DNA from: Allopusillimonas ginsengisoli | GTDB taxonomy: Bacteria; Pseudomonadota; Gammaproteobacteria; Burkholderiales; Burkholderiaceae_B | Assembly: GCA_005239165.1 (NCBI GenBank) | Contig: RAPG01000004.1 | Span: forward strand, 186,001-250,000 | Direction: 5' to 3' | DNA: 64,000 nucleotides | Shown: piece by piece, positions 45,019-56,733 of the stretch | Layout of the letters: the number at the start of each line of letters is the position of its first letter | Position numbering within the stretch: position 1 is the first letter of the stretch | The notes under the pieces: generated by a model | Seen by the model: only the letters and a program-made list of their open reading frames with translations | What the model was told of the DNA's origin: nothing | The model's database searches: none | Translations under genes and position numbers: made by a program

Positions 45019-46959
45019 ATGACCGAATCCGCTACCGCCGCTCCCCACAGTGCCGCTCTAGGGCAAAACAGCCAGGCGATTCTGGCATTTCTGGCATTTC
45101 TGTTGCAGTTTGCCCCCTTCCAGCATATGGAAGCCGCACACTGTATGTATTTGATTGAGAAGGCTTCGCTACGCTTTTATCCAGCTGGCGACATCATCAC
45201 GCAGGCTTCCGACGGGCCGGCGTCACACTGGTTTCTGATCCGGCAGGGGTTGGTTACGGGTCAGCGCATCAACCCCCACAACAACAGCCATACTGATGAA
45301 TTGCTGCTGTCCGCAGGTGACAGCTTTCCCATGGCTGCCCTGGTCGGTGACCGCCCCACCCGCACCACCTACCTCGCCACCGAAGACACGTTCTGCCTGG
45401 TCCTTGACCGCGACGCGTTTGTACAGTTGCTGAAAGTGTCTGAACCATTTCGCGCTTTTGCCCTGCATGGAGTAAGCAGCCTGCTCAGCGAACTGCAACT
45501 GCAAGTGCAGGCACAAGCGCATGCAAGTCTTGGCGCGCACTTTTCGCTGACGGCCCCGGTGTCTGACCTGGCGCTGCGCAACCCCGTCACCTGCGCCCCA
45601 GATGTTTCGCTGCGGCAGGCTGTACAAACCATGCATACCCATCAGGTCGGCAGTGTGGTCATCGTTGATCACCTTCTGACGCCAATGGGCATCTTCACCT
45701 TGCGCGACCTGCGACGGGTTATTGCCGACAGCACGCTATCGCTCAATACACCCGTTTCCTCGCTGATGACGCCAGACCCTATCGCGGTGAGCCCCGGCGC
45801 AAGCCTGTTTGATGCAGCGCTAATCATGGCAGAACATCATATTGCTCACGTGTGCGTCGCCAGCAATGGACTGCTTGTGGGTGTATTGTCTGAGCGCGAC
45901 CTGTTTGCGCTGCAGCGTGTCGATCTTGTGCACCTGGCGCGCGCCATACGCCAGGCCGACAGCCTGGATGCGCTTCAGCGCCATCGTGCGGGGCTGTCAC
46001 GCCTGGTCGATGCCATGCTGGCCCATGGCGCGGATGCGGGCCAGATTACACGCATGATCACGCAACTGAACGATCACACGACTTCTCGCGTTATCGAGTT
46101 GGTGCTCAGAGAGCAGGGTAATCCGGGGTTTGACTTTGCGTGGCTTGTATTCGGCAGCCAGGCGCGGGGCGAACAAGCCCTGGTGACCGATCAGGACAAC
46201 GCTATTATTTTCCAGGCTGACTCCGACGAGGACGCCAGCACTAAGCGTAATGTCTTGCTACCCCTTGCTCAGGCCATCAACCAGGCGCTGGACCGTTGTG
46301 GTCTGACACTGTGCCGCGGCAACATCATGGCAGGCAATCCAGACCTGTGTCTTTCCACAACCGAGTGGCGTCGCCGCTTTGATGACATTATTCGCTCGCC
46401 CAACCCCGCCCACATTCTTGAAGCATCTATATTTTTTGACCTGCGGCCTCTGTGGGGCAATGATTGCGGTTTTGAAGCGTTACAACAGCACCTGCTGGCC
46501 GAAGTGGCCGATCACCCTGATTTCCAGCGCCTGTTGGCGCAGGCCGCCCTGCAATACCCTCCTGCACCGGGCACATTGCGCACCTGGCTGGCAAAAACCA
46601 TGGGTGGCCCCGGCCCTGAGCTTGACCTCAAGCGCCATGGCCTCGCACCTTTTACCGATGCCATCCGCGTGCTGGCACTTGCTGCAGGTATCCCCCAGGC
46701 TTGCACGCATGAGCGCCTGAAACGGCTCGCTGCCTTCAAGATCATTAAGCCTGACGATGCAACAGCATGGTCTGAAGCCTGCCGCTATTTGCAACTGGTA
46801 CGTCTGCAACTGCATCAGCGCCAGGCAAGCCAGGGCGCAGAGCCCAGCAACACCCTGCAGGTAGACCGTCTCAACAATCTTCAGCGACGCATGTTGCGCG
46901 AAGCCCTGCGCCAGGTTCGCCATGCTCAGGCCCTGCTGGCCTATAGGTATCGCCTGTAA
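45019..46959 (+). CDS. Cyclic-nucleotide-binding/CBS/nucleotidyltransferase signalling protein (DUF294 family)
   Basis: 646 residues from the ATG at 45019; an ATG at 44989 is possible and neither has a good ribosome site. Domains: cNMP-binding beta-barrel (about 30-150), a CBS pair (about 181-300), a nucleotidyltransferase core with GSQARGEQ at 379 and TDQDNAI, whose Asp391 and Asp393 are the metal-binding pair, and a DUF294 C-terminal helical domain (about 500-640). It resembles GlnD-like nucleotidyltransferases controlled by bound nucleotides. The target is unknown. The next gene, a DnaQ-like exonuclease, follows by 11 bases; I recall this pair together elsewhere, often near acetate-uptake genes. 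Confidence 0.9.
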   Translation: MTESATAAPHSAALGQNSQAILAFLAFLLQFAPFQHMEAAHCMYLIEKASLRFYPAGDIITQASDGPASHWFLIRQGLVTGQRINPHNNSHTDELLLSAGDSFPMAALVGDRPTRTTYLATEDTFCLVLDRDAFVQLLKVSEPFRAFALHGVSSLLSELQLQVQAQAHASLGAHFSLTAPVSDLALRNPVTCAPDVSLRQAVQTMHTHQVGSVVIVDHLLTPMGIFTLRDLRRVIADSTLSLNTPVSSLMTPDPIAVSPGASLFDAALIMAEHHIAHVCVASNGLLVGVLSERDLFALQRVDLVHLARAIRQADSLDALQRHRAGLSRLVDAMLAHGADAGQITRMITQLNDHTTSRVIELVLREQGNPGFDFAWLVFGSQARGEQALVTDQDNAIIFQADSDEDASTKRNVLLPLAQAINQALDRCGLTLCRGNIMAGNPDLCLSTTEWRRRFDDIIRSPNPAHILEASIFFDLRPLWGNDCGFEALQQHLLAEVADHPDFQRLLAQAALQYPPAPGTLRTWLAKTMGGPGPELDLKRHGLAPFTDAIRVLALAAGIPQACTHERLKRLAAFKIIKPDDATAWSEACRYLQLVRLQLHQRQASQGAEPSNTLQVDRLNNLQRRMLREALRQVRHAQALLAYRYRL

Positions 46960-46970
46960 CGGAGCTTTAT

Positions 46971-47741
46971 ATGAATGTGTGGACCACGTTGCGCAACCGG
47001 CTGCGGCGCTCCTCTCCCTCGTCAGAACGGGGGGCGCAAGCAGATCAGGGCAGCGCCAATGACATGGCGCCAACACTCAGGCAGTTGGCACGGGAAGCAG
47101 CGCTCGCCCGCCCAGGGCCAACTTGCACCCTGTCAGGACAAGGTCTGATCGTATTTGATCTTGAGACCACCGGGCTTGATACACGCCGCGATGAGGTTTT
47201 GTCGGTCGGTGCCGTCAAAGTCGACGGCCAGGCCATTTCTTTGGGTAATGTATTCAGTCGTGTTCTGGCTACACAGGCAAACCTTAAACCCGACAATCAG
47301 CTGATTCACGGCCTTACCCGGCACGACCTGGAACACGGCACCCCGCCCCGACAGGCTCTTACCGACTTGTTACGCTACGCCTCTGGCAGACTTTGGATAG
47401 CGTTTCACGCAGAGTTTGACCGGCGCATGCTGCAACGAGCCATGTTGCAATGGCTAGGCATTCGCTTTGATCCGGCGCCGCTTGACCTGGCCGAGCTGGC
47501 TCCCATGCTGTGCCCGGGCATGGTTGCACCCGCTGAGGGCCTGGACGGCTGGCTCCATGCGTTCAAAATAGGGGTTCCTGCACGGCATGACGCGGCTGTC
47601 GACGCCATGGTTACTGCTGAACTCGCTTTGATACTGCTGTCCCATGCGAGACGGCAAGGCTATGAAAACTGGGGAGAGCTGAACCAGGCGCGGCAGAGGT
47701 GGCGGCGCCAGCAATTACACCCGAACGGGCCCATGGGCTAA
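46971..47741 (+). CDS. DnaQ-like 3'-5' exonuclease (DEDDh family)
   Basis: 256 residues. Exo I VFDLETTGLDTRRDE, Exo II AFHAEFDRRML and Exo III RHDAAVDAMVTAELAL carry the four acidic residues and the His of the DEDDh group. The first 60 residues are a basic, unconserved extension. It is not the replicative epsilon subunit: it lacks the polymerase-binding tail and is paired with the DUF294 protein (11-base gap, ACGGAGC before the start). A role in nucleotide or RNA signalling is inferred from that pairing only. Confidence 0.9.
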   Translation: MNVWTTLRNRLRRSSPSSERGAQADQGSANDMAPTLRQLAREAALARPGPTCTLSGQGLIVFDLETTGLDTRRDEVLSVGAVKVDGQAISLGNVFSRVLATQANLKPDNQLIHGLTRHDLEHGTPPRQALTDLLRYASGRLWIAFHAEFDRRMLQRAMLQWLGIRFDPAPLDLAELAPMLCPGMVAPAEGLDGWLHAFKIGVPARHDAAVDAMVTAELALILLSHARRQGYENWGELNQARQRWRRQQLHPNGPMG

Positions 47742-47850
47742 CCTGGCAGTGCCAGACCATGTTGTTGCCAGGCAGGCGGCACCGCCGTCAGAGACCCTGC
47801 CGTCGTGCCATGGAAAGCCACACGAAATACGACAAGGTTTACCCCGTACT

Positions 47851-48585
47851 TCAGACAAAGCGCTCGTTTTCTTTCAGGTAACGCCATTTCCCGGGTGGCA
47901 AATCGCCCAGTACCACGTTGCCCATGCGTACCCGCTTAAGGCCCACGACCTTGAGCCCCACCATTTCGCACATGCGGCGAATCTGGCGTTTTTTGCCTTC
48001 GCGCAAAAGAAAATGCAACTGGTCGTCGTTTTGCCAGCTTACTTTGGCAGGGCGTAATGCTGCGCCGTCCATCGAAAGACCATAGTTAAGCATTGCCAGC
48101 CCGTTATGAGAAATTTTGCCCTGCACCCGTACGAGATACTCTTTTTCGACCTCGGAGTCGTCACCAACCAGTTGCCGTGCAATACGCCCGTCTTGTGTCA
48201 GGACCAGCAAACCGGTGGAATCGATATCAAGCCGCCCTGCAGGTGCCAGGCCTCGCAGATGCATGGGGTCAAATGAAATGGCGGTGTGGTCGCCACGGTA
48301 GCGGTTAGTGGCCAAAATGAGCGACGCTGCATTGCGATAGCCCTGCTCGGCTTGCCCCGACACATAGCCCACGGGTTTGTGCAGCAAGATGGTAACGCGT
48401 GCGGTCTGGCGACGCTGAGCCTGTCGCTCGAGGGTGATTTTTTGATGTGGCCAGGCTTTGCTGCCCAGTTCAGACACCACCTCACCGTCGACCCGCACCC
48501 AGCCTCGTTCGATATAACTGTCGGCTTCGCGACGTGAGCACAGCCCTTGCTGAGCCATAATTTTTGAAATTCGGATTTTTTCCAT
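47851..48585 (-). CDS. rRNA pseudouridine synthase, RsuA/RluF family
   Basis: 244 residues. An S4 RNA-binding domain (about 4-60, RISKIMAQQGLCSRREADSYI) is followed by the pseudouridine synthase domain with the catalytic Asp in APAGRLDIDSTGLLVLTQDG and the C-terminal EGKKRQIRRMCEMVGLKVVGLKRVRMGN. It isomerises a uridine in rRNA; the pattern is nearest RluF, but RluB, RluE and RsuA share the motifs. It is divergent from ubiC, with 44 bases between the starts. Confidence 0.9.
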   Translation of the reverse strand: MEKIRISKIMAQQGLCSRREADSYIERGWVRVDGEVVSELGSKAWPHQKITLERQAQRRQTARVTILLHKPVGYVSGQAEQGYRNAASLILATNRYRGDHTAISFDPMHLRGLAPAGRLDIDSTGLLVLTQDGRIARQLVGDDSEVEKEYLVRVQGKISHNGLAMLNYGLSMDGAALRPAKVSWQNDDQLHFLLREGKKRQIRRMCEMVGLKVVGLKRVRMGNVVLGDLPPGKWRYLKENERFV

Positions 48586-48629
48586 GACGAGATTTTAGTC
48601 TTTCTTCGCGATACGCGATAATACGGCTC

Positions 48630-50959
<2,330 letters not shown>

Positions 50960-50998
50960 CTAAGTAGAGAAAGCTCCAGGGAAGCAGCCAAAACAGCC

Positions 50999-51025
50999 TT
51001 GTAAATCAATGGTCCATACTATAAC
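50999..51025 (+). promoter_or_regulatory. Candidate promoter of argH
   Basis: TTGTAA at 50999-51004 and TATAAC at 51020-51025 with a 15-base spacer, 28 bases before the argH ATG. The spacer is shorter than ideal. Judged by eye. Confidence 0.35.
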
Positions 51026-51053
51026 TTAGCGTGTCCCTTATAATTTCAGCACT

Positions 51054-52475
51054 ATGGAAAAAAATACGTCTTCAGACCTGCAAAATCAATTTGCAAACAA
51101 GGCACAGGCCTGGTCCGCCCGCTTTTCAGAACCGGTCTCCGATTTGGTTAAACGCTATACCGCGTCCGTCAACTTTGATCAGCGCATGGCAGCCGTCGAT
51201 ATTCAGGGGTCGCTTGCCCACGCTGAAATGCTGGCTGCGGTCGGCGTCATCAGCGAAGAAGACAGGGCTTCCATTGAAAACGGCATGGCCACCGTTTTGC
51301 AAGAAATCGAAGCAGGCGCCTTTGAGTGGTCTATCGATCTCGAAGACGTGCACCTCAACATTGAAAAGCGTTTGGTTGAGCTTATCGGCGATGCCGGTAA
51401 GCGATTGCACACAGGCCGTTCACGCAATGACCAGGTAGCCACCGACATTCGTCTCTGGCTGCGTAGCGAAATCGACATTGCCATCAATTTACTGCACCAG
51501 CTTCGCCAGAAACTGGCCGGGCTCGCCCTTGAGCACGCCGACACCATCATGCCCGGCTTTACGCATCTGCAAGTAGCGCAGCCCGTCACCTTCGGGCATC
51601 ACGTGCTGGCTTACGCCGAAATGTTTGGCCGCGATGCAGAGCGTCTGGCCGACTGCCGCAAGCGGGTTAATCGTCTGCCTCTGGGGGCCGCTGCACTGGC
51701 GGGCACCTCATTTCCCATTGATCGCGAACGCGTGGCCCGTAGTCTGGGTTTTGATGATGTATGTCGCAACTCGCTCGACGCCGTTTCCGACCGCGACTTC
51801 GCTATCGAATTCTGCGCCTCTGCCGCACTCATCATGGTGCATGTGTCGCGTCTGTCAGAAGAACTGGTGTTGTGGATGAGCCCGCGTGTGGGCTTCATCG
51901 AGCTGGCTGACCGCTTCTGCACCGGCAGTTCCATCATGCCGCAAAAAAAGAACCCTGATGTTCCCGAGCTTGCGCGTGGCAAGACGGGCCGCGTCAACGG
52001 CCATCTTATCGCCCTGCTTACGCTAATGAAGGGCCAGCCTCTGGCCTATAACAAAGACAACCAGGAAGACAAAGAAGGTCTGTTTGATGCTGCCGATACC
52101 ATACGCGACACGCTGACCATTTTTGTCGACATGGTTGGCGGCATACGCGTCAAGGCCGACGCCATGCGCGAAGCAGCATTACAGGGCTTTGCCACCGCAA
52201 CCGACCTGGCCGACTACCTGGTCAAAAAGGGTACGCCGTTCCGAGATGCGCACGAAACAGTGGCACACGCCGTAAGAGCCTGCGAAGTAAAAGGCTGTGA
52301 CCTGGCAGACCTGTCTCTGGCTGAGCTTCAGGCTTTCCACCCTGCCATTGGCGAAGACATCTACGGTGTTCTGACACTCGAAGGTTCAGTGGCTGCCCGT
52401 AACCATATAGGTGGCACCGCACCCGAGCGAGTGCGTATTGAAGCACAGCGCCTGCTGGCCGAGACAGCGGCCTAA
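51054..52475 (+). CDS. argH: Argininosuccinate lyase
   Basis: 473 residues. It splits argininosuccinate into arginine and fumarate, the last step of arginine synthesis. Fumarase/aspartase superfamily motifs: [38 protein letters not shown] and the signature loop [15 protein letters not shown] with the catalytic Ser. Length is slightly above the usual 460. It stands alone; argG is not adjacent. It converges with rlmD across a long hairpin. Confidence 0.97.
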   Translation: MEKNTSSDLQNQFANKAQAWSARFSEPVSDLVKRYTASVNFDQRMAAVDIQGSLAHAEMLAAVGVISEEDRASIENGMATVLQEIEAGAFEWSIDLEDVHLNIEKRLVELIGDAGKRLHTGRSRNDQVATDIRLWLRSEIDIAINLLHQLRQKLAGLALEHADTIMPGFTHLQVAQPVTFGHHVLAYAEMFGRDAERLADCRKRVNRLPLGAAALAGTSFPIDRERVARSLGFDDVCRNSLDAVSDRDFAIEFCASAALIMVHVSRLSEELVLWMSPRVGFIELADRFCTGSSIMPQKKNPDVPELARGKTGRVNGHLIALLTLMKGQPLAYNKDNQEDKEGLFDAADTIRDTLTIFVDMVGGIRVKADAMREAALQGFATATDLADYLVKKGTPFRDAHETVAHAVRACEVKGCDLADLSLAELQAFHPAIGEDIYGVLTLEGSVAARNHIGGTAPERVRIEAQRLLAETAA

Positions 52476-52504
52476 GCCACCAAACCGCGCACAGCCGTCA
52501 AACA

Positions 52505-52580
52505 ATCCGGCCCGCATAAGCACCACCTTGGCGTCAGACTCTGCTTCCAGACGCTAAGATGGTGCTTATACGGGCCGGAT
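52505..52580. terminator. Long hairpin between argH and rlmD
   Basis: Arms of 31 bases (52505-52535 and 52550-52580) pair almost throughout around a 14-base loop. It lies 30 bases after the argH stop and 37 bases before the rlmD stop, so it can serve both convergent genes. There is no T run on either side, so it may act as an mRNA end-block or be an element of another kind. Confidence 0.7.
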
Positions 52581-52617
52581 CATTGCTGTGGCCCTGGCAC
52601 TGCGGCCCCCACGCAGT

Positions 52618-53931
52618 TCAGGCTTCAAATACAGCGATAGACTCCACATGCCCCGTGTGCGGAAACATATTGATCACGCCGGCACCCCGCAGGCGGTACC
52701 CGCCTTCGTGCACGAGTATTCCGGCATCACGCGTAAGTGTCGCCGGACTGCAGGATACATACACAATACGACTGGGCCGCTCTGTAGCACCAAGGGCTGA
52801 CAAGGCCCGCGCTACCGCTTCAGCACCGTCTCGTGGTGGATCAATCAACATACGGTCAAAGTGCCCAAGATCACGCAACCACTGCGCATCAACCTCAAAA
52901 AGATTAAGCGTAGCGAAGCGCATTTTATCTTCGACCCCATTCTGACGGGCGGCCTCTAAAGCACGCTCAGTCAGTTGTGCACTGCCCTCGATGCCTACCA
53001 CCTGTGCCGCCCGGGTTGCCAGTGGCAAAGAGAAGTTACCCAAACCACAAAACAGGTCAGCCACACGATCCGTGGGCTGAACGTCGAGCAGGCTTAGCGC
53101 CCGCGATATCAGCAAGCGATTGATGGCGTAGTTAACTTGGGTGAAATCAGTGGGCCGATATTGCATGCGAAGACCAAACTCTGGCAAGGTATACGCCAGC
53201 CTGTCAGCATCTGCCCTCTCGAGAGGGTGTACGGTTTCAGGGCCCTTGGCCTGCAACCACCAGCTTACGCCGTGAATTTGCCCGAATGTGCGCAGCAAGG
53301 TGATATCGTCTGCCGTTAACGGCTCCATATGACGCAAGACCAAAGCGATGGTTTCATCTCCTACCGCCACCTCGATCTGGGGAATGCGTTCTGGTTGCGA
53401 CAGCGCGCCAACAAGCTCACGCAATGGCATCAGCAGCGCCGAAACCTGGGGTGGCAGCACCAGACACTGCTCCATGTCTGCCACATAGCTGCCCTTTTTC
53501 TCACGAAATCCAACCAGCACTTTGCCTTTTTTACGCACACTTCGTACTGAGAGACGTGCACGATAGCGATAACCGAAGTTCGGCCCACGCATAGGTGGAA
53601 ACACTTGCCCGGGGCGTACTTTGCCAATATGTGCCAGGGCATCTTCGAGCACACGCTGCTTTACGGCCACCTGGGCTGCCGGCTCGAGATGCTGCATGGC
53701 ACAACCCCCGCACACGCCAAAATAGGGACAGGGAGGCTTTACGCGCTGAGACGATGGCCTGAGGATCTGCTCTACCCTGGCCGTGTCAAACGACGGTTTG
53801 CTGCGTACAGTATGTGCCAGTACCCGCTCACCTGGCAAAGCGCCTTCAACAAAAACGACCTTGCCGTCACGGTGGCTGACACCGCGGCCGTCAAGGTCGA
53901 GAGATTCAATTTCAAGTACATCGAGTGTCAT
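52618..53931 (-). CDS. rlmD: 23S rRNA (uracil-1939-C5)-methyltransferase
   Basis: 437 residues. N-terminal TRAM domain (about 1-60, [24 protein letters not shown]), the iron-sulfur site [15 protein letters not shown], and a class I methyltransferase domain with [29 protein letters not shown] and the catalytic Cys in [13 protein letters not shown]. In gammaproteobacteria rlmD neighbours relA; that linkage is absent here, with spoT some 17 kb away. Confidence 0.95.
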   Translation of the reverse strand: MTLDVLEIESLDLDGRGVSHRDGKVVFVEGALPGERVLAHTVRSKPSFDTARVEQILRPSSQRVKPPCPYFGVCGGCAMQHLEPAAQVAVKQRVLEDALAHIGKVRPGQVFPPMRGPNFGYRYRARLSVRSVRKKGKVLVGFREKKGSYVADMEQCLVLPPQVSALLMPLRELVGALSQPERIPQIEVAVGDETIALVLRHMEPLTADDITLLRTFGQIHGVSWWLQAKGPETVHPLERADADRLAYTLPEFGLRMQYRPTDFTQVNYAINRLLISRALSLLDVQPTDRVADLFCGLGNFSLPLATRAAQVVGIEGSAQLTERALEAARQNGVEDKMRFATLNLFEVDAQWLRDLGHFDRMLIDPPRDGAEAVARALSALGATERPSRIVYVSCSPATLTRDAGILVHEGGYRLRGAGVINMFPHTGHVESIAVFEA

Positions 53932-54041
53932 GGTTAGGAAGTCCGCAAATCAAGGGACGAATTTTGACACCGTATGCCTGGCAAGTCGAGTCGGAACGTC
54001 TATTTGACCGTCGTGCAGGCCGGGAGCGAGCATTGTGCAGC

Positions 54042-54085
54042 AGAACAAAAGCCGACTCGTTGTAACACGAGCCGGCTTTTGTTCT
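54042..54085 (-). terminator. Terminator of the Spy/CpxP-like gene
   Basis: Arms AGAACAAAAGCCGACTCG (54042-54059) and CGAGCCGGCTTTTGTTCT (54068-54085) pair over 18 bp with one mismatch; the second half on the minus strand is T-rich. It lies 43 bases beyond the stop at 54129. Confidence 0.8.
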
Positions 54086-54128
54086 ATAGTCTGAAACGGG
54101 GCAAGCCCGTCAGGATGTCAAGAAAGTG

Positions 54129-54809
54129 TTAGCTCTGAGTCGGTTTCTGACTTGATTGAGCGGCGCCGTCTTTGTTTTTCATACGCTCGGCCTTGTTTTC
54201 CTTATGACGCTCTGCGCGCTGAGCGAATTTCTCTGCACGCTCACTGAAATGCGCGGCAATCTTTTGCTGCTGGGTGCTGTCCAGCGCGTCCCAGACCTTC
54301 AGCCATTTTTGGCTGGCGTCCTGACGTGCGGCAATAGCCTGCTCTCCAGCCTTCTCTGATGCCTGGACAGCAGCCTTAGGATCGAGCTTGCCTGATTTGA
54401 TCTGGTCAAGCCTGGTCTGACGTTGCATCTTCATGGCTTCGTGGCGAGTTTTTCGGCTCTGTTGCTGATCGGCCTGTACCTCACTGAGAAGCTTGGTCTG
54501 GTCTGCAGTCAGGTCAAGCGAGTCAACCACCGCCTTGTTCACCGGGCCATAGCCTGGCACCCACATGGCGGCATCATGCCGCGCACCACGACGATGGTGG
54601 CCGTGACGATGCGACTTGCCCTTATGGCCCCAAGAATGATCTTTTTGCTGAGCCGCCGCAGACACTGACTGCGTGACTGCGCCCTGGTTGCCGTTCGCAT
54701 TGACTGGCGCTGTTCCCGGACCCGAAGCAGCGTAAGCAACGCCGCCCAGCGCCATGGCTGCCGTAACTGCAGCAAGTTTCAGGGAGATGGAAAGGTTGGT
54801 GGCTTTCAT
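54129..54809 (-). CDS. Spy/CpxP-like periplasmic protein (LTxxQ family)
   Basis: 226 residues from the ATG at 54809, which has AAGGAAG 3 bases upstream. Sec signal peptide about 1-28 (ending AYAAS), a His/Lys/Arg-rich stretch (HRHGHHRRGARH) that could bind metal, then a helical region with SLDLTADQTKLLSEVQADQQQ, the LTxxQ pattern, and ALDSTQQQKIAAHF, a second copy. The C-terminus is long, charged and Lys/Glu-rich. Family members act as periplasmic chaperones or stress sensors. The open frame continues upstream through a hexanucleotide array as a Gln-Lys repeat, but lacks a ribosome site there. Confidence 0.87.
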   Translation of the reverse strand: MKATNLSISLKLAAVTAAMALGGVAYAASGPGTAPVNANGNQGAVTQSVSAAAQQKDHSWGHKGKSHRHGHHRRGARHDAAMWVPGYGPVNKAVVDSLDLTADQTKLLSEVQADQQQSRKTRHEAMKMQRQTRLDQIKSGKLDPKAAVQASEKAGEQAIAARQDASQKWLKVWDALDSTQQQKIAAHFSERAEKFAQRAERHKENKAERMKNKDGAAQSSQKPTQS

Positions 54810-54920
54810 AAGACTTCCTTTGTTGCTTTGATGAGGAGACTTAATTGTGCAAGCCAAACCATTTCGAGACTGTTTCAACCGCAGCCGTATTCCTTTCAGT
54901 CGATTACAACCGCCCTCCTG

Positions 54921-54968
54921 TTGCTCTTGCTTTTGCTTTTGCTTTTGCTTTTGTTTTTGTTTTTGTTT
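54921..54968. repeat. Hexanucleotide array TTGCTT/TTGTTT
   Basis: Eight six-base units in register: TTGCTC, four TTGCTT and three TTGTTT. It lies 111 bases before the start of the Spy/CpxP-like gene on the opposite strand, in the 327-base gap between that gene and the PF10108 exonuclease. Confidence 0.95.
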
Positions 54969-55007
54969 TTGAGCATGCATTGCGCGTTTACGCTGCAATG
55001 TCTTCCC

Positions 55008-55073
55008 TTGCCTTGCTCTGCCTTGCCCTTGCCCTTGCCCTTGCCCTTGCCCTCTTGCCCTAGCCTGCCTTGC
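55008..55073. repeat. Hexanucleotide array TTGCCC
   Basis: Five perfect tandem TTGCCC units at 55023-55052 and another at 55055, flanked by TTGCC and TTGCT fragments. It is in the same gap as the TTGCTT array and of the same plus-strand orientation and type. Confidence 0.92.
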
Positions 55074-55136
55074 TCCACCTTACCTCGTGCTGCCTTGTGC
55101 CACTCTTACGCGGCTAGTCTCACAGTCTGATCATAG

Positions 55137-55916
55137 TCAGGCGGCCCATGCCGCCATGTATTCTTTCCAGTGCGGCGCATCGCTGGCCTGCAGTGTGTCT
55201 TGTACCAGACGCACCTCGGCGTCATAGGCGGTCTGATCTAGCTCGCCACGCAGCAAACGAAAGCGGCAATAGACCAGCCAGGTATTGACGACATCGGTTT
55301 CGCAATACGCGCGTACTTCATCGGTCTTGCCCTCAGACCATGCCCTCCAGACTTGACTGCCGTCCATGCCCAGCTTGCCGGGAAACCCGCACAGCTTGGC
55401 GAGTTCGTCAAGCGGGGCATTGGCCCGGCCGTTGTATTTGGCGAGCAGATCCATTAGGTCGATATGACGGTTATGGTAGCGGCTGATGTAGTTGTTGAAC
55501 TTGAAATCACGGTCATCATCGCCCATGTCCCAATAACGCGGTGCGGGCACACCATGAATTAATGTGCGGTAATGCAGTACGGGCAGGTCAAAGCCAGAGC
55601 CGTTCCAGCTAACCAGGCGCGGCGTATAGTGCTCGATGGTTTTAAAGAAGCCCGACAACAACACCGGCTCGGGATCGTCGGCCTTACCCAGGGTTTTGAC
55701 CCTAAACCCCTTGTCATCACGGAATACGCAGCCCACCACTGCCACCTTGTGCAAGTGCAAGGGGAGGAAGTCGTTTCCGTGAGACTCACGCCGGGCAGCC
55801 AGCGCCATCTCAATGACATCAGTGTCTGACATACCCTGATCCCAGTCAGGGTTCAGCCTGCGCAAGCCCTCGGCGTCTGGAATGGTTTCGAGATCGAAGA
55901 CCAGGGTAGGAATCAT
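55137..55916 (-). CDS. Predicted 3'-5' exonuclease, PolB-like (PF10108)
   Basis: 259 residues. RNase H-like exonuclease: LVFDLETIPD supplies the first acidic pair, LVSWNGSGFDLPVL the second motif, and RAYCETDVVNTWLVYCRF the third with its Asp. HIDLMDLLAKYN is also typical of the PF10108 group. Substrate unproven. Its start overlaps the stop of the nlpD-like gene by four bases, so it is the last gene of surE-pcm-nlpD-exonuclease, in the place where rpoS is often found. Confidence 0.9.
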   Translation of the reverse strand: MIPTLVFDLETIPDAEGLRRLNPDWDQGMSDTDVIEMALAARRESHGNDFLPLHLHKVAVVGCVFRDDKGFRVKTLGKADDPEPVLLSGFFKTIEHYTPRLVSWNGSGFDLPVLHYRTLIHGVPAPRYWDMGDDDRDFKFNNYISRYHNRHIDLMDLLAKYNGRANAPLDELAKLCGFPGKLGMDGSQVWRAWSEGKTDEVRAYCETDVVNTWLVYCRFRLLRGELDQTAYDAEVRLVQDTLQASDAPHWKEYMAAWAA

Positions 55917-56719
55917 CGTTTGGGCAAATACGACATCGGATTAACCGGCGTACCGCCTCGACGGATCTCGAAATGCAGACGAGGGCTACTGGTATCGCTT
56001 TGGCCCAGCGTGGCGATCTGATCGCCTTTCTTGACCTTTTGGCCAGTCTTGACCTTGAGCTCATGATTATGGGCGTAGGCCGTTACAAAACTGTTGCCAT
56101 GCCCTAGAAGGATCAGGTTACCCAGGCCGCGCACCCCATTTCCGGCGTACATGACATCGCCGTCAGCAGCCGCATACACGGGATCGCCGATGGTGCCTGA
56201 AATATCAATGCCCTTGGTGTTGGCATTGAAATCTTGAATGACTTTGCCGGATGTGGATGCTGGCCAGCCCCAATTGATGGTGGCAGCGTCGCTGGCGCGT
56301 GGTACATCTACGGGTGCGGCTGGTGTAACGGGCTGAACTGGGGTTACCGGGATGGCTTCTGCAGGACCAGGAGATGCGGCCGCAGGGGCCGCTTTGCCGG
56401 ACACGCGCAATACCTGCCCAGGCCTGAGCTGGCTGGGATCGGTAATGTTATTGATACGTGCCAGTTCAGCGTAGCTCATGCTGTGAGCCTGGGCGATTTG
56501 ATACAGGGTGTCGCCCGGTTTGACCACGTAAGAACCCGTGGCAGATGATGGTGTCGTCTTGCCACCCGTCATGTCGGTAATGGGTGCCTGTGTTTGGGAC
56601 GCGCACCCTGCAAGAAGCGTCACGGCAACGGCCACAGCGACCAGCGCCAGCCTGCCGGTTTCGGGCCTGTTGTTACGGGGAAAAGCGGTTTGACCTGGTT
56701 GTTGTATCTCTGTATGCAT
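55913..56719 (-). CDS. nlpD: NlpD-like LysM/M23 lipoprotein
   Basis: 268 residues. Lipobox LLAGC (Cys about 39), LysM domain (about 60-105, YVVKPGDTLYQIAQAHSMSYAELARIN), Ala/Pro-rich linker, and a C-terminal M23 domain (about 165-265). The M23 site is degenerate: GIDISGTIGDPVYAAADGDV has no HxxxD His, while LHFEIRRGG keeps part of the other motif. It is therefore probably an amidase activator like E. coli NlpD rather than an enzyme. I start at 56719, 6 bases after GGAG; ATG 56731 lacks a ribosome site. It overlaps the pcm stop closely. Confidence 0.92.
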   Translation of the reverse strand: MHTEIQQPGQTAFPRNNRPETGRLALVAVAVAVTLLAGCASQTQAPITDMTGGKTTPSSATGSYVVKPGDTLYQIAQAHSMSYAELARINNITDPSQLRPGQVLRVSGKAAPAAASPGPAEAIPVTPVQPVTPAAPVDVPRASDAATINWGWPASTSGKVIQDFNANTKGIDISGTIGDPVYAAADGDVMYAGNGVRGLGNLILLGHGNSFVTAYAHNHELKVKTGQKVKKGDQIATLGQSDTSSPRLHFEIRRGGTPVNPMSYLPKR

Positions 56720-56733
56720 AGAGATCTCCATTT

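Noticed and set aside
54810..54998. Gln-Lys repeat as a true N-terminus of the Spy-like protein
   Set aside because: It would place a disordered repeat before a clear Sec signal peptide, and the best ribosome site is at the downstream ATG (54809).
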